This document shows positions 11,075 to 22,023 of a DNA stretch of 64,000 nucleotides, piece after piece. The translations under genes were made by a program, and so were the position numbers. The stretch lies in NCBI RefSeq assembly GCF_001638985.1, contig NW_017265152.1, positions 686,849 to 750,848 on the forward strand, written 5' to 3'. The notes under the pieces are model-generated. The model was not told the DNA's origin, searched no databases, and saw nothing but the letters and a program-made list of their open reading frames with translations. Positions within the stretch are counted from its first letter, which is position 1, and each line of letters opens with the position of its first letter. The DNA is from Phycomyces blakesleeanus NRRL 1555(-) (Eukaryota > Mucoromycota > Mucoromycetes > Mucorales > Phycomycetaceae).

Positions 11075-11699
11075 CAAATATTACACTCAAAGTAAATTAA
11101 AATTAAATTAAATTAAATTAAATATATTCAAGGATAATTGACCCAGTATATTATTAATACTATCATTAAAGACAAACAGTACTGAATGTTGCAATGAGTG
11201 ATTGATGTAATAATGAAAAAGGTAGGAAATAAAGAGAATATTAATATTATCATCATTTATATATATATATATATAAATCAGAGATAATTAAATATGAGAT
11301 ACAATGTGATTATAAAGGAGACATCTTTGAACGCTTTATATGACATACACACAAGTAAGAATAAGAACCAGAACCCAATTTTGTGTTACAATTTGAATAT
11401 GAGCATTCCCACAATGAGTAAATATATATATAATAAAAAAAGGAGTCAAAGACAACCAGCTATCTAGCTACCCAGGTATATGGGTATATAGACAAATGTA
11501 CTAATATTGAGTGTGTGTGCTTGTGCTTGTGCTTGTAAAAAATGAAAATCAAAATGAAAATCAAAATGAAAATGAGAATGGACAGCTAAACTTGTTTGAA
11601 CTTCTTTAATCTTGATAATTTTGCATATATTTTTTTTTCAATTTTCCCTTCTTCTTCTTCTTTTTTCTTCACTTTCTTTCACTTTTTATAAATTGTAAA
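11075..11699. other. Intergenic between LINE copy 1 and the four-TM gene
   Basis: AT-rich with TAAAT repeats, (TA)n at about 11260-11275 and AATCAAAATGAA repeats near 11540-11578. CT-rich tracts at 11640-11680 just before the ATG look like a fungal promoter or 5' UTR. Confidence 0.5.
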
Positions 11700-12380
11700 A
11701 TGTCTACTGAACAACCTTTCATTGTATGTGCAATCCAATATACTCGTTTAATTGCATTGATATTATCAGGATGGGTCGTCATTGCCTCTCTTAGCCAATA
11801 TAGCCATGTTAGTCTCTCGTTTTTCGCAATCTTTGCCGAGGATACCCAGACCCTGTCCACCCATCCACTCACTCTCCTCCAAGAAGCCGTCCAAGATAGA
11901 CGTCTAATTTCTACCCTTGTGGCTGTCCAAGCATCGATCGTATGCCCGTTCTTTTTGCTCTATAGTCAATCGGAAGATTCAGAACGACCATCGGCCTACA
12001 ATACTGCAATTAATCTTGTCTTTCAGTTCTTCCTGCCTCTCGGACTATCCCTAAGCTGGCTATTCTGCGTAATGTTCGATAAGAAAATCACGGTTGCTTT
12101 AATCAACAGTGTAATATACCAAGAGTCTTATCCTTCGGGTCCTCCGGTGTGTGAGATTGCACAATGGATGTCAATCCATTGTTCGAGAGATTGCTCTATT
12201 GTTTCTGCTGCGACACAAGGCAGTAAATATGCGTTGATCGCTGTCTTCCTATTAGAAGCCGCTTTTGTTTGGATTGCTATCTTTCAACATGGAGCAACGA
12301 TGACTTTGGGGGCCATTAGATTGCCAGTCCAGGGCGAAGAAGGTGGCGACGATTCCCTATTACCAGCCTCGAAGGAATAA
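11700..12380 (+). CDS. Four-transmembrane protein, unknown function
   Basis: Intronless 226-residue frame starting at an ATG with a CT-rich leader. Four hydrophobic segments are visible: about residues 10-31 (AIQYTRLIALILSGWVVIAS), 69-90, 104-127 (VFQFFLPLGLSLSWLF) and 176-198 (ALIAVFLLEAAFVWIAIF). Two Cys residues (CEIAQW and IHCSRDC) lie in the loop before TM4. The C-terminus is hydrophilic and acidic (EEGGDDSLLP). Four-helix topology with short tails resembles MARVEL-type fungal membrane proteins, but I see no diagnostic motif. A plasma-membrane or vesicle location is a guess from topology. Confidence 0.7.
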   Translation: MSTEQPFIVCAIQYTRLIALILSGWVVIASLSQYSHVSLSFFAIFAEDTQTLSTHPLTLLQEAVQDRRLISTLVAVQASIVCPFFLLYSQSEDSERPSAYNTAINLVFQFFLPLGLSLSWLFCVMFDKKITVALINSVIYQESYPSGPPVCEIAQWMSIHCSRDCSIVSAATQGSKYALIAVFLLEAAFVWIAIFQHGATMTLGAIRLPVQGEEGGDDSLLPASKE

Positions 12381-12936
12381 ACATATCATGCTTCCCAACC
12401 CTTTATTTTGTTTTCTTTGGTTTACAGCTTGATCTTCTTAAAAGAACACAAGAACAACCCGGATGAGCATAAATAAAATGAAGAGGAATGCAACATTTAG
12501 AGATCTGGTTTTCGACCAGTGATCACCTCATGGTTTCTTGTTCATATTAGCAACCAGCTTTCCTTTTTATTTAATTGATAAATCTTCAGTATATCCACTA
12601 TGATACATACTTCTTTTCTTACATTCTTACTATAAAGAGCTCATATCTTTTGGTGAATTGGTACTACTGCCTTTTCCACATACATAAAAAAAATTCTATG
12701 ATATGATATTATATTATATTGTGTGATATGATAACATAATAGAGATGACATGGCGATAGTAAAGAATGTTGGTATATGTCTATAGATAAAAGAGTAACCA
12801 AAAGAATATATAGATTAAAGGACACACATATTCTTTCTTTCTCCCTCCACCCCTTCTCTTTCTTGACCTAACAAATCAATCCGTACAATAACTGCCGTCT
12901 CGTTGAAAGCAATCGTTTGATTCTTATCCATTGATT
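12381..12936. other. Intergenic upstream of the arrestin gene
   Basis: AT-rich DNA with TGATAT/ATTATATT repeats at 12700-12735 and a CT-rich tract at 12828-12862 (CTTTCTTTCTCCCTCCACCC) about 80 bp before the ATG, typical of fungal promoters. No gene. Confidence 0.5.
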
Positions 12937-15646
12937 ATGTCCCCAACCATGACACGATCATGGACTGGCCCTGACCAGCGTATACATAGTATGCAACCCA
13001 TTAAAAAAGATCCAACGCCATCCCGTCCGTTACGTTCATGGTGCATCACAGCTCTAAGCAATTTCCAGGTCCCGCTGATCCGTGGTCGCGTGGGTCCTGC
13101 AAAAGACGTACATCAAGCAGAAGAAACCAAGCCAAATACTCAAATAACTGATACTCGGTTACCACGCTCTTACACTGTGGCTGCACAAATTAGTAATATT
13201 TCTCAGCCTATAGCTATTACTGGCTCAATAGATTTTAGATCTCCACCTTCACATCTTCAGGCTACAGAACATCCCTTGCCTTGCTTGACAGAAACTAGCC
13301 AGCAAACAAACATTAGTATAAGTGATCTTATCCGACGTCTTACACGAACTTCCACTCTTAGCCGGAATAATACTACAACCACCGTTATCCATGACAATAA
13401 ATATCAAGCTGGTCGGCCACATTGGCTACACACAAAACAAGGAACAGAGATCTATCTAACATCGCCTTATGTGGTCGCGGGAGGACAACTGACTGGAACG
13501 GTTATCATCAAACTTAATCCTTCTCAACCCCAAATGGATTACCTCGAAGGACTTGTTTCACTACAGTTAAACTTCTATGGTGTAGAGGGTAAAAAAAAAG
13601 ACTGCTCTGTAAAGAATAGGCCATCCTGTCTTTCCACCACTATATCTTAATTTATCTATTTATCTATTTATGTGTCTGTGTACTTTAAACAAACAAAAGC
13701 CATCACCGATACGGCACACTTCTCTCCCGCAAGCCATACATGCCAATTCTTGAGACAGAATGTCCTCAGCGCAGTCCATAGCCAGATATATCCTCGTCAT
13801 CTAAGTAACAACAAGCAATCGCTTGTGATTCCTTTTACAGCTCAACTACCAGTAGATCTGAGCGGTAGCTATAAAGACAAAAAGGGAATGATTCGCTATT
13901 ACCTCGAAAGGAAAGTTCGAAAAAGCCATCGTTGTTGTATTAGCTTTTAATATATTCGTGCATGCTGATAAAATAAAAATAAAAATGTTTTTAGTGAGCT
14001 TGTGGTTTGTACTGAGCCAAGTCAAAACCCATCGACTTACGCAACGTTGCGCGCAGAACGCCCAATTGAACTTTACTCTAATTCAAGTCTTGGGACACTT
14101 GGTGATGCAGCACTGTATGTTCCTGTGGTTGAGACACGTCAAGTCTGGAGAACACCAAGTTGTCAAGAGAGCTGCGTCAATATAAGCCTGGCCCTGTCAA
14201 GAACTCTTTGGGTATCGGGATCGCCTATATATGCTGTTCTAAAAACCAATAACGAATCCAAGCAAAAGGTAAAAAAAAAATAAGACATAAAATGCCTCTT
14301 TGATTTTTTTGTAGATAGCAAGCAAACGATATTAATCCATTATTGTTTACAAATAGATTACGAATGTAAAGATTGAACTTTTGCGACGACAGAATACATT
14401 TTCTCAGACTGGATTGACAGGAAGCTTTGAATTTATGCCTGTTACTTCGACATGCGAAGTAATTGCACAAACCTCTCTGGCCAGCTTAGACTGGTGGAGG
14501 GCTACTGATGAGTCTACTAGTAATCAAGTGACATTGGTAGTTGAAGCACCTGTAAGCTCTAAAGACAAGTACTGTCATACGAAGAGTCTTTAATAATCAA
14601 CCTCCATTTGACTCTTTGTAATATCATTATTTAGCCAAATCAATGTTCCGTCAAAAACCAGACACTTATTGATGTTTCTTTTGCTCTTCGTCTATCATTG
14701 GCATGTCCCACAAGGTAATCCATAAAATCACACCTGTGATATATAGTTACCTATAAAATACAACACTAAACCTTTGTTTTGATTCTCACCAGTACAGATG
14801 CTGTTCTTGAGACCCCAGTTACTCTCGTCCATCCAATATCTATGGATCCCCCACCAAATATTTATGAGCATAAATCACATGATATCCAGAGCGTTCAAGC
14901 AAATATCTTTTTGCGACATGCTAATGAACGCCAATTACTGCATAAAACCCTATTTATTGCTGCAGGCAACAATTCGTCTGTTTCAACTTTAGACTCAATC
15001 TCCAGCTTGTCCAGCGACCCATACCTTGGGTTGACAATCGATACCCCAACTATTGGAGTGAAGAATATCTTGAACAGGTCTCGAAAGAGTATATCTTCCC
15101 TGGAAGCTCACTCTCTTCCCATGAACCATCAGCACTCTTCGCGTACCCTCTCTTTTGCGCCTTCCCCTAACATTGAAAAGATTAGATACGGTCAAGTGAG
15201 TGTACATCGGGTTGTTGAGAAAGAAGAGTCCGTGAGGGAAAACACGACAGCTGATCTTCGTCACCAGCTTGGATTAACACCAGTTGGTGAAGCCATGCAG
15301 GGGTACATGTCCGAATTTTGTGCAAGCGCAGGTACGACTTTAAAAGACTATAGTAGTTTATATGTCTACTCTTATTAAATATGTATCTCTTCCTCTTTGA
15401 GGAGAGGAACTCGCATATTTAGGTCTTAAGAAAGATATTTCATCCAGCCATAATACAGATATTAGCTACAATTCATCCAATGACCCTTTTATTGCCGAAT
15501 GGCAAGGTAAAGATATTGGCGCGAGAGGGCTTAAGCGAATGGTTGCTTCTTCGTCGAGATATATGCGTGCCCTTCGATCCAAAAGCATGCAGCCTGCGCG
15601 CAAGGCTAGTTTTAATAGCAAGCGGCCCAACCAGCCATGTCAGTAG
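12937..15646 (+). CDS. Alpha-arrestin-like protein (arrestin N and C domains)
   Basis: Start ATG at 12937 (MSPTMTRSWTGPDQ). Six or more exons join to about 740 residues. Arrestin-N features: IYLTSPYVVAGGQLTGTVII, then LQLNFYGVE and, after an intron, FTAQLPVDLSGSYKDKKG and IRYYLE. Arrestin-C features: ELVVCTEP, IELYSNSSLG, CVNISLALSRTLWVSGSPI and VKIELLRRQNTF. A Ser-rich tail ends near SKRPNQPCQ-stop. Alpha-arrestins are adaptors that link membrane cargo to Rsp5-type ubiquitin ligases. I find no PPxY motif; PPPNIY is the nearest. The junction after IRYYLE (about 13905-14012) lacks a good donor in the right phase, so that splice site or base sequence is doubtful. Confidence 0.8.
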
Positions 15647-15780
15647 CCCATAGTAATAGTAATTAAATAAACAACATATGCAAATAAATCCCAAAAAAAA
15701 AAGAGTATAAACAGCATGATTGAGGCCACTTTTATTCAATTGCAAAAATTTGCAGCCATAATTATTATTACTAAAAAAAA

Positions 15781-15926
15781 GGGGGGGGGGGGGGGGGGGG
15801 GGGGGGAAATCCTNNNNNNNNNNNNNNNNNNNNNNNNNNNNNNNNNNNNNNNNNNNNNNNNNNNNNNNNNNNNNNNNNNNNNNNNNNNNNNNNNNNNNNN
15901 NNNNNNNNNNNNNGGGGGGGGGGGGG
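15781..15926. other. Assembly gap (100 N) between poly-G tracts
   Basis: Twenty-six G residues (15781-15806) and AAATCCT lead into exactly 100 N (15814-15913), then 13 G and AAGTCCT. The fixed 100-N length is a placeholder of unknown size. The similar motifs on both sides (G-run, then AA[AG]TCCT) suggest that the two contig ends may be versions of one site. Confidence 0.95.
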
Positions 15927-15932
15927 AAGTCC

Positions 15933-16749
15933 TTAAAGTCGGGAAAGAATAGAGGCAGGTCCGGATGCTTCAATACCTGGGCCGTTCTCGACACCCACAT
16001 ATTTGACGACTAGATCATCTACCAAAAGAGCAAAACGCTTGGGACGGAGAAGGGATCCGAGTTTGGGTTCTCCAATAGTCAAGTCAAGAGCCTCAAAGAA
16101 TCCCGAGTCACTTGCGCTCACCATGAGCACCTTGCCATTGCTTCCGCTAACCTTGGCAAATGCATTCATAACGAACCCGTCATTTCCAGACACACATATG
16201 ACTTTGTCGATACCATGCTTTTTAAGCTCGTCGTACTTGGCCAAGAATTCGGGGACATGTTGCTCAGAGCATGTAGGAGTGAATGCACCTATTTTCATAA
16301 AATACAAATATTATAATTATTATTATGTTAGAGCTTTTCATAAAGCTGATTTTCTTTAAGAAGAATATAGACTTGCCAGGGATAGCAAATATCACAGCCT
16401 TTTTTCCCTTGAGTTCTTCGTGCAACTTGAAAGGAATAGGGCTAAGGGACCAAGACAAAGAGAAAGGTGTCATATTAGTTAATAAAAACTCATTATTATT
16501 TTTTGGATGTTCAAGAATTATTATGTATTCTGTTACCGAGGGCATGCCTGTAAATCCTCTTTGGGGTCAAAGGGAACATAAGAGAGAGAGAGATCGGGAA
16601 GCTATAGTTTGGCGCGTAAGAACACGACAAAATATTGCTTTGAATACATACCTTGTCTCCAACCTGAACAGTCTATACAAAGAGCCATCTTGTTATTACA
16701 GAAATAATATCTATACACGTATATAATATGTAAAAAAAATCCTTACCAT
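15933..16749 (-). CDS. Peroxiredoxin, Prx5/AHP1 type
   Basis: Five coding exons sum exactly to 501 nt (166 residues): 16747-16749 (ATG only), 16652-16663 (12 nt, VGDK), 16537-16601, 16377-16441 and 15933-16288. The protein reads M-VGDK-LPDLSLSYVPFDPKED, then KKAVIFAIPGAFTPTCSEQH with the peroxidatic Cys in the PxxxTxxC motif, then KVICVSGNDGFVMNAF and a C-terminal PKRFALLVDD. Prx5-type enzymes reduce H2O2 and alkyl hydroperoxides with thioredoxin or glutathione; the location is cytosolic, mitochondrial or peroxisomal, and the end SRL-stop is a variant of the peroxisomal PTS1 (SKL). The fourth intron uses a GC donor (GCAAGT). It is divergent from the NDUFAF7-like gene. The stop lies 6 bp from the poly-G tract. 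Confidence 0.93.
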
Positions 16750-17171
16750 GGTTATATCAGTAAATTACAGGTTAAAAAATTGGTAAAGAGTTGTCGAAAC
16801 AGATTTAGGAAACAATGAGCTTTATAGACTTTCTGGTGCAACTCCGCTCTGAATGACGCTTCTCTTATCGTCACTTCATCTACCTTTAATACTCTATAAA
16901 AGGCACTTATCTACACAGACAAGATATATTAGCTTGAGAGAGAAAGTACTACGTTAAATAATTATATTCTATGTGTGTTAATTTCTCAATATACAAGTTG
17001 TACAGCATATACCCAAAGAATAAACAGAGTAAAACACCCTTTATTATACATATATTCAATGAATTGTTTTTTGTCATTTAATCTCCGCTACATGTTTCCT
17101 TGTTCTCTGGTTTCCCTAAAAATAATAACAGCCTGCTTGTTTATAGACAACGCTCATTGACAGATCTGGTC
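16750..17171. other. Divergent promoter region, Prx5 and NDUFAF7-like genes
   Basis: A 422-bp spacer shared by two divergent genes. It contains TGACGC near 16853 and an AT-rich TATA-like sequence (TCTATAAAAGG) near 16894. I cannot assign factors. Confidence 0.5.
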
Positions 17172-18818
17172 ATGCATGGAGTTCAACGACGTATAGTAAC
17201 AGGGTCATTAGCTGGAACAAAACAATGCCTATGGAATCACATGATTCCGCGACTTCCTAGTCGTCCTCTTCGCCGGTGCCTGACAATGTCACCTACTGTG
17301 GGCCGTCGCCAACTTGATACAACCACCGAGAGCAAAGTTCAAGGAGTCTTGACGCCTTTCTTCTCTCAGACTGCAGAGGAAGAGAAGGAAGAACAAGCCC
17401 GGAAAAGTTATCCTCGCAAGACAGCCAAGGATGTTTCTAGCGCCACTTCACCACCCACCAAAACAAAGATGCTTGTCAGAGACTTTATTGACGATTCACT
17501 CTACAATCCCAACTATGGATACTTTTCGAAACAAGCTGTCATTTTCTCGCCAGAGACAGACTTTGACTTTAATGGAATGCAGGATCATTTGGAGTTCATG
17601 AACGAGTTAGCCAAACTTTACAAAGAGATTGAAGGAGATGTAGACGAAGTGGATGAAGTAGCTCGTCAAGTGTGGCATACGCCTACCGAGCTTTTTAAAG
17701 TATGCTCAGATAATAAATACACATGCTCCAAAGTAATGATTCTCATGCTCTTCCTATTCTTTACATGTAGCCTTGGTATGGCTTTGCTATTGCAAAGTAT
17801 CTGGTATCAGAATACAAGCTCAACCATTTCCCCCACAAGGATCTTATTATCTATGAAATGGGTGCAGGTAACGGCACACTCATGCTGAACATCTTGGACT
17901 ATATTCAGCAGAATGAACCAATGGTGTACAAACGCACCAAATACAACATCATCGAAATCTCTGGAAAACTGGCCGAACGTCAATCAGAACGGCAGGACGT
18001 TCGTGATGCTAAGGATCATCATCGATGTGTAACTGTGATCAATAAGAGTATTTTTGACTGGGATGTCCATGTTCCTGAACACTGTTTCTTCCTTGGGATG
18101 GAGGTCATCGTAAGTCTATTATATGAATGTGTATGTGCTTGATGACCAATCAGAATGTTACTCTTTTTTATAGGACAACTTTGCTCATGATCTTATCCGG
18201 TACGATATCAACACACTTGAGCCTCGTCAAGCCTTGGTGAGCACAGATGCCAATGGAGAGTACACAGAGATCTATGAACCTGTGGGTCAAGATAGTTTAA
18301 TATCCCGATATCTGGCCACTCGTAAGGAGGTTGGATACCGTAGCCCAGTGCTTTCTCGAAAACTGTGGAATGCCCTCTTAAAGAATATGCCTTTGGCACC
18401 TAATCTTACCGCACCTGAATTCATTCCCACAAAGCTATTTATGCTGCTCGAAACCCTCAAAACTCATTTCCCTCAGCACCAGCTTGTATTGTCCGATTTC
18501 TCTAGCTTGCCAGATTCTGTAGATGGTGTTGATGCCCCAGTAGTTCAGACACGCTACAAAGGGACTATGGTGCCATGCTCAACTTACATGGTTCAGCCCG
18601 GGTGGTTTGATATCTTCTTTCCCACAAACTTTGAGCTTCTTCGGGACATGTATCTCCGCGTCTGTCGTGGTACTGGCGCAGGAAACGATAAGGGTGTTAG
18701 AGTACTAACTCATCGTGAGTTTTGTGAGCGCTATGGTGATATTGAGCGTACCACGACTCGCAGTGGAGAAAATCCGATGCTTATGTACTATGAAAACATG
18801 AAGATGATCCTTACTTAA
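17172..18818 (+). CDS. NDUFAF7/MidA-like SAM-dependent methyltransferase
   Basis: Three exons (17172-17699, 17771-18109, 18174-18818) join in phase 0 to 503 residues. The start MHGVQRRIVTGS is followed by an Arg-rich, acid-poor leader, as expected for mitochondrial import. Family features: LVRDFIDDSLYNPNYGYFSK, then FAIAKYLV, the SAM-binding loop YEMGAGNGTLMLNILDYI and IIEISGKL, and MEVIDNFAHDLI. A C-terminal VQPGWFDIFFPTNFELL follows. NDUFAF7 dimethylates an arginine of NDUFS2 during complex I assembly. Whether this homologue does so depends on complex I being present, so function is inferred. It is longer at the N-terminus than bacterial MidA. Confidence 0.88.
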
Positions 18819-18965
18819 GAAACCTATAATATACATGTATATACTAATTCCAGCTTGTTATCTTATCTTATCTTTTTATATATAAAAAGAAATAAATTTC
18901 ATATAAAGTATATATATATATATAATATATCGGTTATTATGTACTGCGAAAAATAAGAGACCCTA

Positions 18966-19418
18966 ATGATGATTCATAGGGCAAATTCAAAAGGGAACTC
19001 TCTATTCTTTCTCTTACCGTCTGCTATAAATAATTATATGCCCTCCATATATTATATGATTAGTTTCATTAATTTAACATCATATCTTTCTATCAATGGA
19101 TTTGGTACGTCCAAGTGCTGTGAGACCAAAAGAGAATACCAAAGAGGGTTGTCATATGAGATAAAGTCTCCCAAATTCTGGAAGAAGAAAAAGAACATAA
19201 ACATTCCAACCTGGTTATCACCAAGTATATCTAAAATTATATTTGATCATTCATTACATTTCTTTAATAACTTGGGGGAGTTGTTATTTTATTATTTTTC
19301 TGTATTGTATAAAGTGGAAGGTGAGGTGTTTTACATTGACCACAAAGATATAATGAGGGAAAAGTGGGATATTGAAATAGTGCATTCACTTTTAAGCTAC
19401 AATAACAGTGAAATGTAA
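18966..19418 (+). CDS. Hypothetical 150-codon ORF, doubtful
   Basis: An open ATG frame in AT-rich spacer with hydrophobic and Lys/Tyr/Asn-rich composition (contains KFWKKKKNINIPTWLSPSIS). No domain, no splice context and no obvious promoter. Such frames arise by chance in AT-rich DNA, though 150 codons is long. It could also be a 3' extension or a species-specific gene. Confidence 0.15.
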   Translation: MMIHRANSKGNSLFFLLPSAINNYMPSIYYMISFINLTSYLSINGFGTSKCCETKREYQRGLSYEIKSPKFWKKKKNINIPTWLSPSISKIIFDHSLHFFNNLGELLFYYFSVLYKVEGEVFYIDHKDIMREKWDIEIVHSLLSYNNSEM

Positions 19419-19629
19419 AAAATTGAAATTGGAATATACAAAAGGAGGGAAAGCAGTGCTTAATTAAAATGCAACCTTAAAACAACCCTTAAACCCCCGA
19501 AAAGGATGCAAAATTCATCTACTAGGGTTTCTTTTTTTTTCATCATAGTTTTACTATAGTATACTTCTCATGTTAGAAAAATAAGATCTTCAGAGCGCTT
19601 GTGACACAAATAGAAGCTAGAAATAGCTG

Positions 19630-19788
19630 ATGTCTTCTTTTAGAAAGCAACAAGAGGCTCAACAGCCTTTGGAGTCTGAGGCTTCATTACAACAGCAACA
19701 ACAACAACAAAAAGACCCTTATTTATGTCCATGGTTATATAGCCAAGGCAGTGATCGTTATTTAAAAAGCGCAATGTCTCACCAGTAA
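19630..19788 (+). CDS. Candidate 52-residue Gln-rich small protein
   Basis: ATG frame encoding MSSFRKQQEAQQPLESE, then a Q7 run, then DPYLCPWLYSQGSDRYLKSA and a stop. The C-terminal half (Pro, Trp, Tyr, Cys with little low-complexity) looks selected rather than random. Codon use is ordinary (CAA/CAG runs). It is too short for usual gene finders. It could be a small protein gene or the first exon of a larger one; sequence downstream shows no clear continuation. I know of no family. Confidence 0.4.
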   Translation: MSSFRKQQEAQQPLESEASLQQQQQQQKDPYLCPWLYSQGSDRYLKSAMSHQ

Positions 19789-20198
19789 CTTAATTTTTCT
19801 TTTGATACACTTCATACTCGTTCCCTCTTCCCTTCTACCATATCTTATAAGCTGTGCATTATATACGACAGCAAGATCAGCAAATAAAAAGCAGTATTTA
19901 CCAAGCCGATACGAAAGTTCCAATCACCATCAATACTCAAAAGAAACAAGAACATTTAACCTTTCTTCACAGTGAGTGGAATAATACTTTCCTTTGAAAA
20001 CTTTTTTTTTTGGGGAGGATCATTCCCAGCAGGTTCCAACAAGTGGCGTCTGAGATTAGAATATAAAATAAAAGGGAACGGTATATTTTGAAGAAATTTA
20101 CTTATTTGAATGGTGATAGTGTGTGAGTGAGTTGATTTATTATATATTTGGGTTCTGTAAGTGATTTATGTAGTCTTTTGTATATGCATCTTGCTTCT
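19789..20198. other. Spacer 3' of PDHB, no gene seen
   Basis: AT-rich DNA between the candidate small ORF and the PDHB stop codon. It holds a T9 run near 20000 and a GTGTGTGAGTGAG stretch near 20119, probably PDHB 3' UTR. Confidence 0.4.
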
Positions 20199-20434
20199 TT
20201 AAAGCTTCTTATCCAAAACATCTCTGACGGTCTTGACAATGATTTTCTCGTCAGGGAAAGCAAGAGCCTCAAGGTTTCCAGCATAGGGGGTAGGAACATC
20301 GGCACCAGCAACACGGATGACGGGGCTGTCGAGGACGTTGAATGCATCAGCTATTCACACACACACACACACACACAGATAAAAGCGTTAATTAGTTAAC
20401 TCTGTTTCAATCTCGTACACAAACACACGCACAC

Positions 20435-20470
<36 letters not shown>

Positions 20471-21756
20471 TTTACATCCCAATAACTTACATTCCATGAT
20501 CTGTGCAGCAATCTCGGAGCCAACACCAAATGATGCCCAGCCACCTTCAACAGTGATGATACGGTGAGTTTTCTTGACAGAAGCGATGACGGTATCGATA
20601 TCGAGGGGTCTGATGGAGCGCAAGTTGATGACCTCAGCAGAGACACCGGACTTGGCGAGTTCTTCTGCGGCTTGCATACAGAAACCAACGGAACGGGAAT
20701 GGGCGACAAGAGTGATATCCTTACCCTCACGCTCAACCTTTGCTTTACCGATGGGGAGAACAAAGTCAGCAGAGAGAGCCTCCTGAGACATGGGGAAAGA
20801 AAGACCGTACTGGAGTTCGTTTTCGAGAACAACAACAGGGTTGGGGTCACGGATAGCAGCCTTCAACAAGCCCTTGGCATCCTCAGAGTTCCAGGGGGAA
20901 ACGACTTTGAGGCCAGGAATACAACCGTACCAGGCAGCGAAGCACTGGGAGTGTTGGGCACCTACACCAGCAGCGGCACCGTTGGGGCCACGGAAGACGG
21001 AGGGGCAAGTCACGATACCACCAGACATGTAGTGAGTCTTGGCAGCAGAGTTGACAATTTGATCAATAGCCTATAAGTATAGAAGTAGATCAGTAAAGCT
21101 CTTCACACCCATAACACAATCCAAAAACAAAAATATGTGTCTATTTATTTTCACTTCTTTGTAATATTACCTGCATGGCAAAGTTGAAGGTCATGAACTC
21201 ACAGACGGGCTTAAGACCAGCCATTGCAGAGCCGACAGCCAAGCCAGTCAAACCCATCTCAGTAATAGGGGTATCGATAACACGCTTGGGGCCGAACTTG
21301 TCCAAAAGACCCTTTGTAACCTATACACATACACAACACATCAATACGTTTTGATTTTTTTGATTATAATTTTTTTTTTTAGTTGGGGACAAAAAGATCA
21401 AAGATCTCCGACAAAGTCTGCCTTTTCCCGTCTTTTCCCATTTTGCTTACCTTGTAAGCACCATTGTACTGGGCAACTTCCTCACCCAAAAGGTAGACCT
21501 TCTCGTCTCTAAGCATCTCTTCTTCTAAAGCTTGGTTCAATGCATCACGTACAGTCATCTATTTTTTATTTGGCGCGTCAATAATTTTATTGGTCCTGAA
21601 ATCATACTAGTTAAAATATTTTACCTCGACGGTACCGCTAGACTGGAAACGCTTCTGGAGCAAAGAGGCCACAGCAGGCTTTGATGAGACAGCAACAGCT
21701 CTCTTGGCGACTGATGCCACGGGGGCAAAACGGTTCAATGTCGAGATGAAGGTCAT
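20199..21756 (-). CDS. PDB1: Pyruvate dehydrogenase E1 component, beta subunit
   Basis: Five exons (21625-21756, 21451-21558, 21171-21320, 20491-21070, 20199-20350) sum to 1122 nt, 373 residues. The N-terminus [20 protein letters not shown] is a mitochondrial presequence rich in Arg/Ser/Ala, ending near KRFQSSG. Mature-protein motifs: [88 protein letters not shown] and GADVPTPYA. It forms the alpha2-beta2 E1 heterotetramer that uses thiamine diphosphate to decarboxylate pyruvate in the mitochondrial matrix. The last intron holds (CA)n and (TA)n microsatellites at about 20355-20379 and 20435-20468. Length and motif order are as in other eukaryotes. Confidence 0.97.
20435..20468. repeat. (TA)n microsatellite in a PDHB intron
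   Basis: About 16-17 TA units follow an (AC)-rich stretch in the last PDHB intron. A (CA)n tract lies in the same intron at about 20355-20379. Confidence 0.95.
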
Positions 21757-22023
21757 GATGAAGAAAGAAAGTAAAGAAGAAGAAAAACACACTGAAAATC
21801 TGGGAAGAAGATTTTAAAGGTCACGAAACAAATCTTCCGTCTCCGCCATCTTTACCACCCTATATATATTTTTTAAAAAAAATGGGAAGAACTGGTCAAG
21901 AGACGCACATTAAACAATGGCTTATAAAAGTACTCACAGTTCAATATAGCTAGATATATGAAAGAGTTGTTTTTAAGAGTATTATTATTATCATGACGGG
22001 CAGTTTACAGCAATAGTTGTTTA

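Noticed and set aside
9190..11100. Target-site duplication of LINE copy 1
   Set aside because: AAATACTAA before and AAATATTAC after the element are only partly alike; not convincing.
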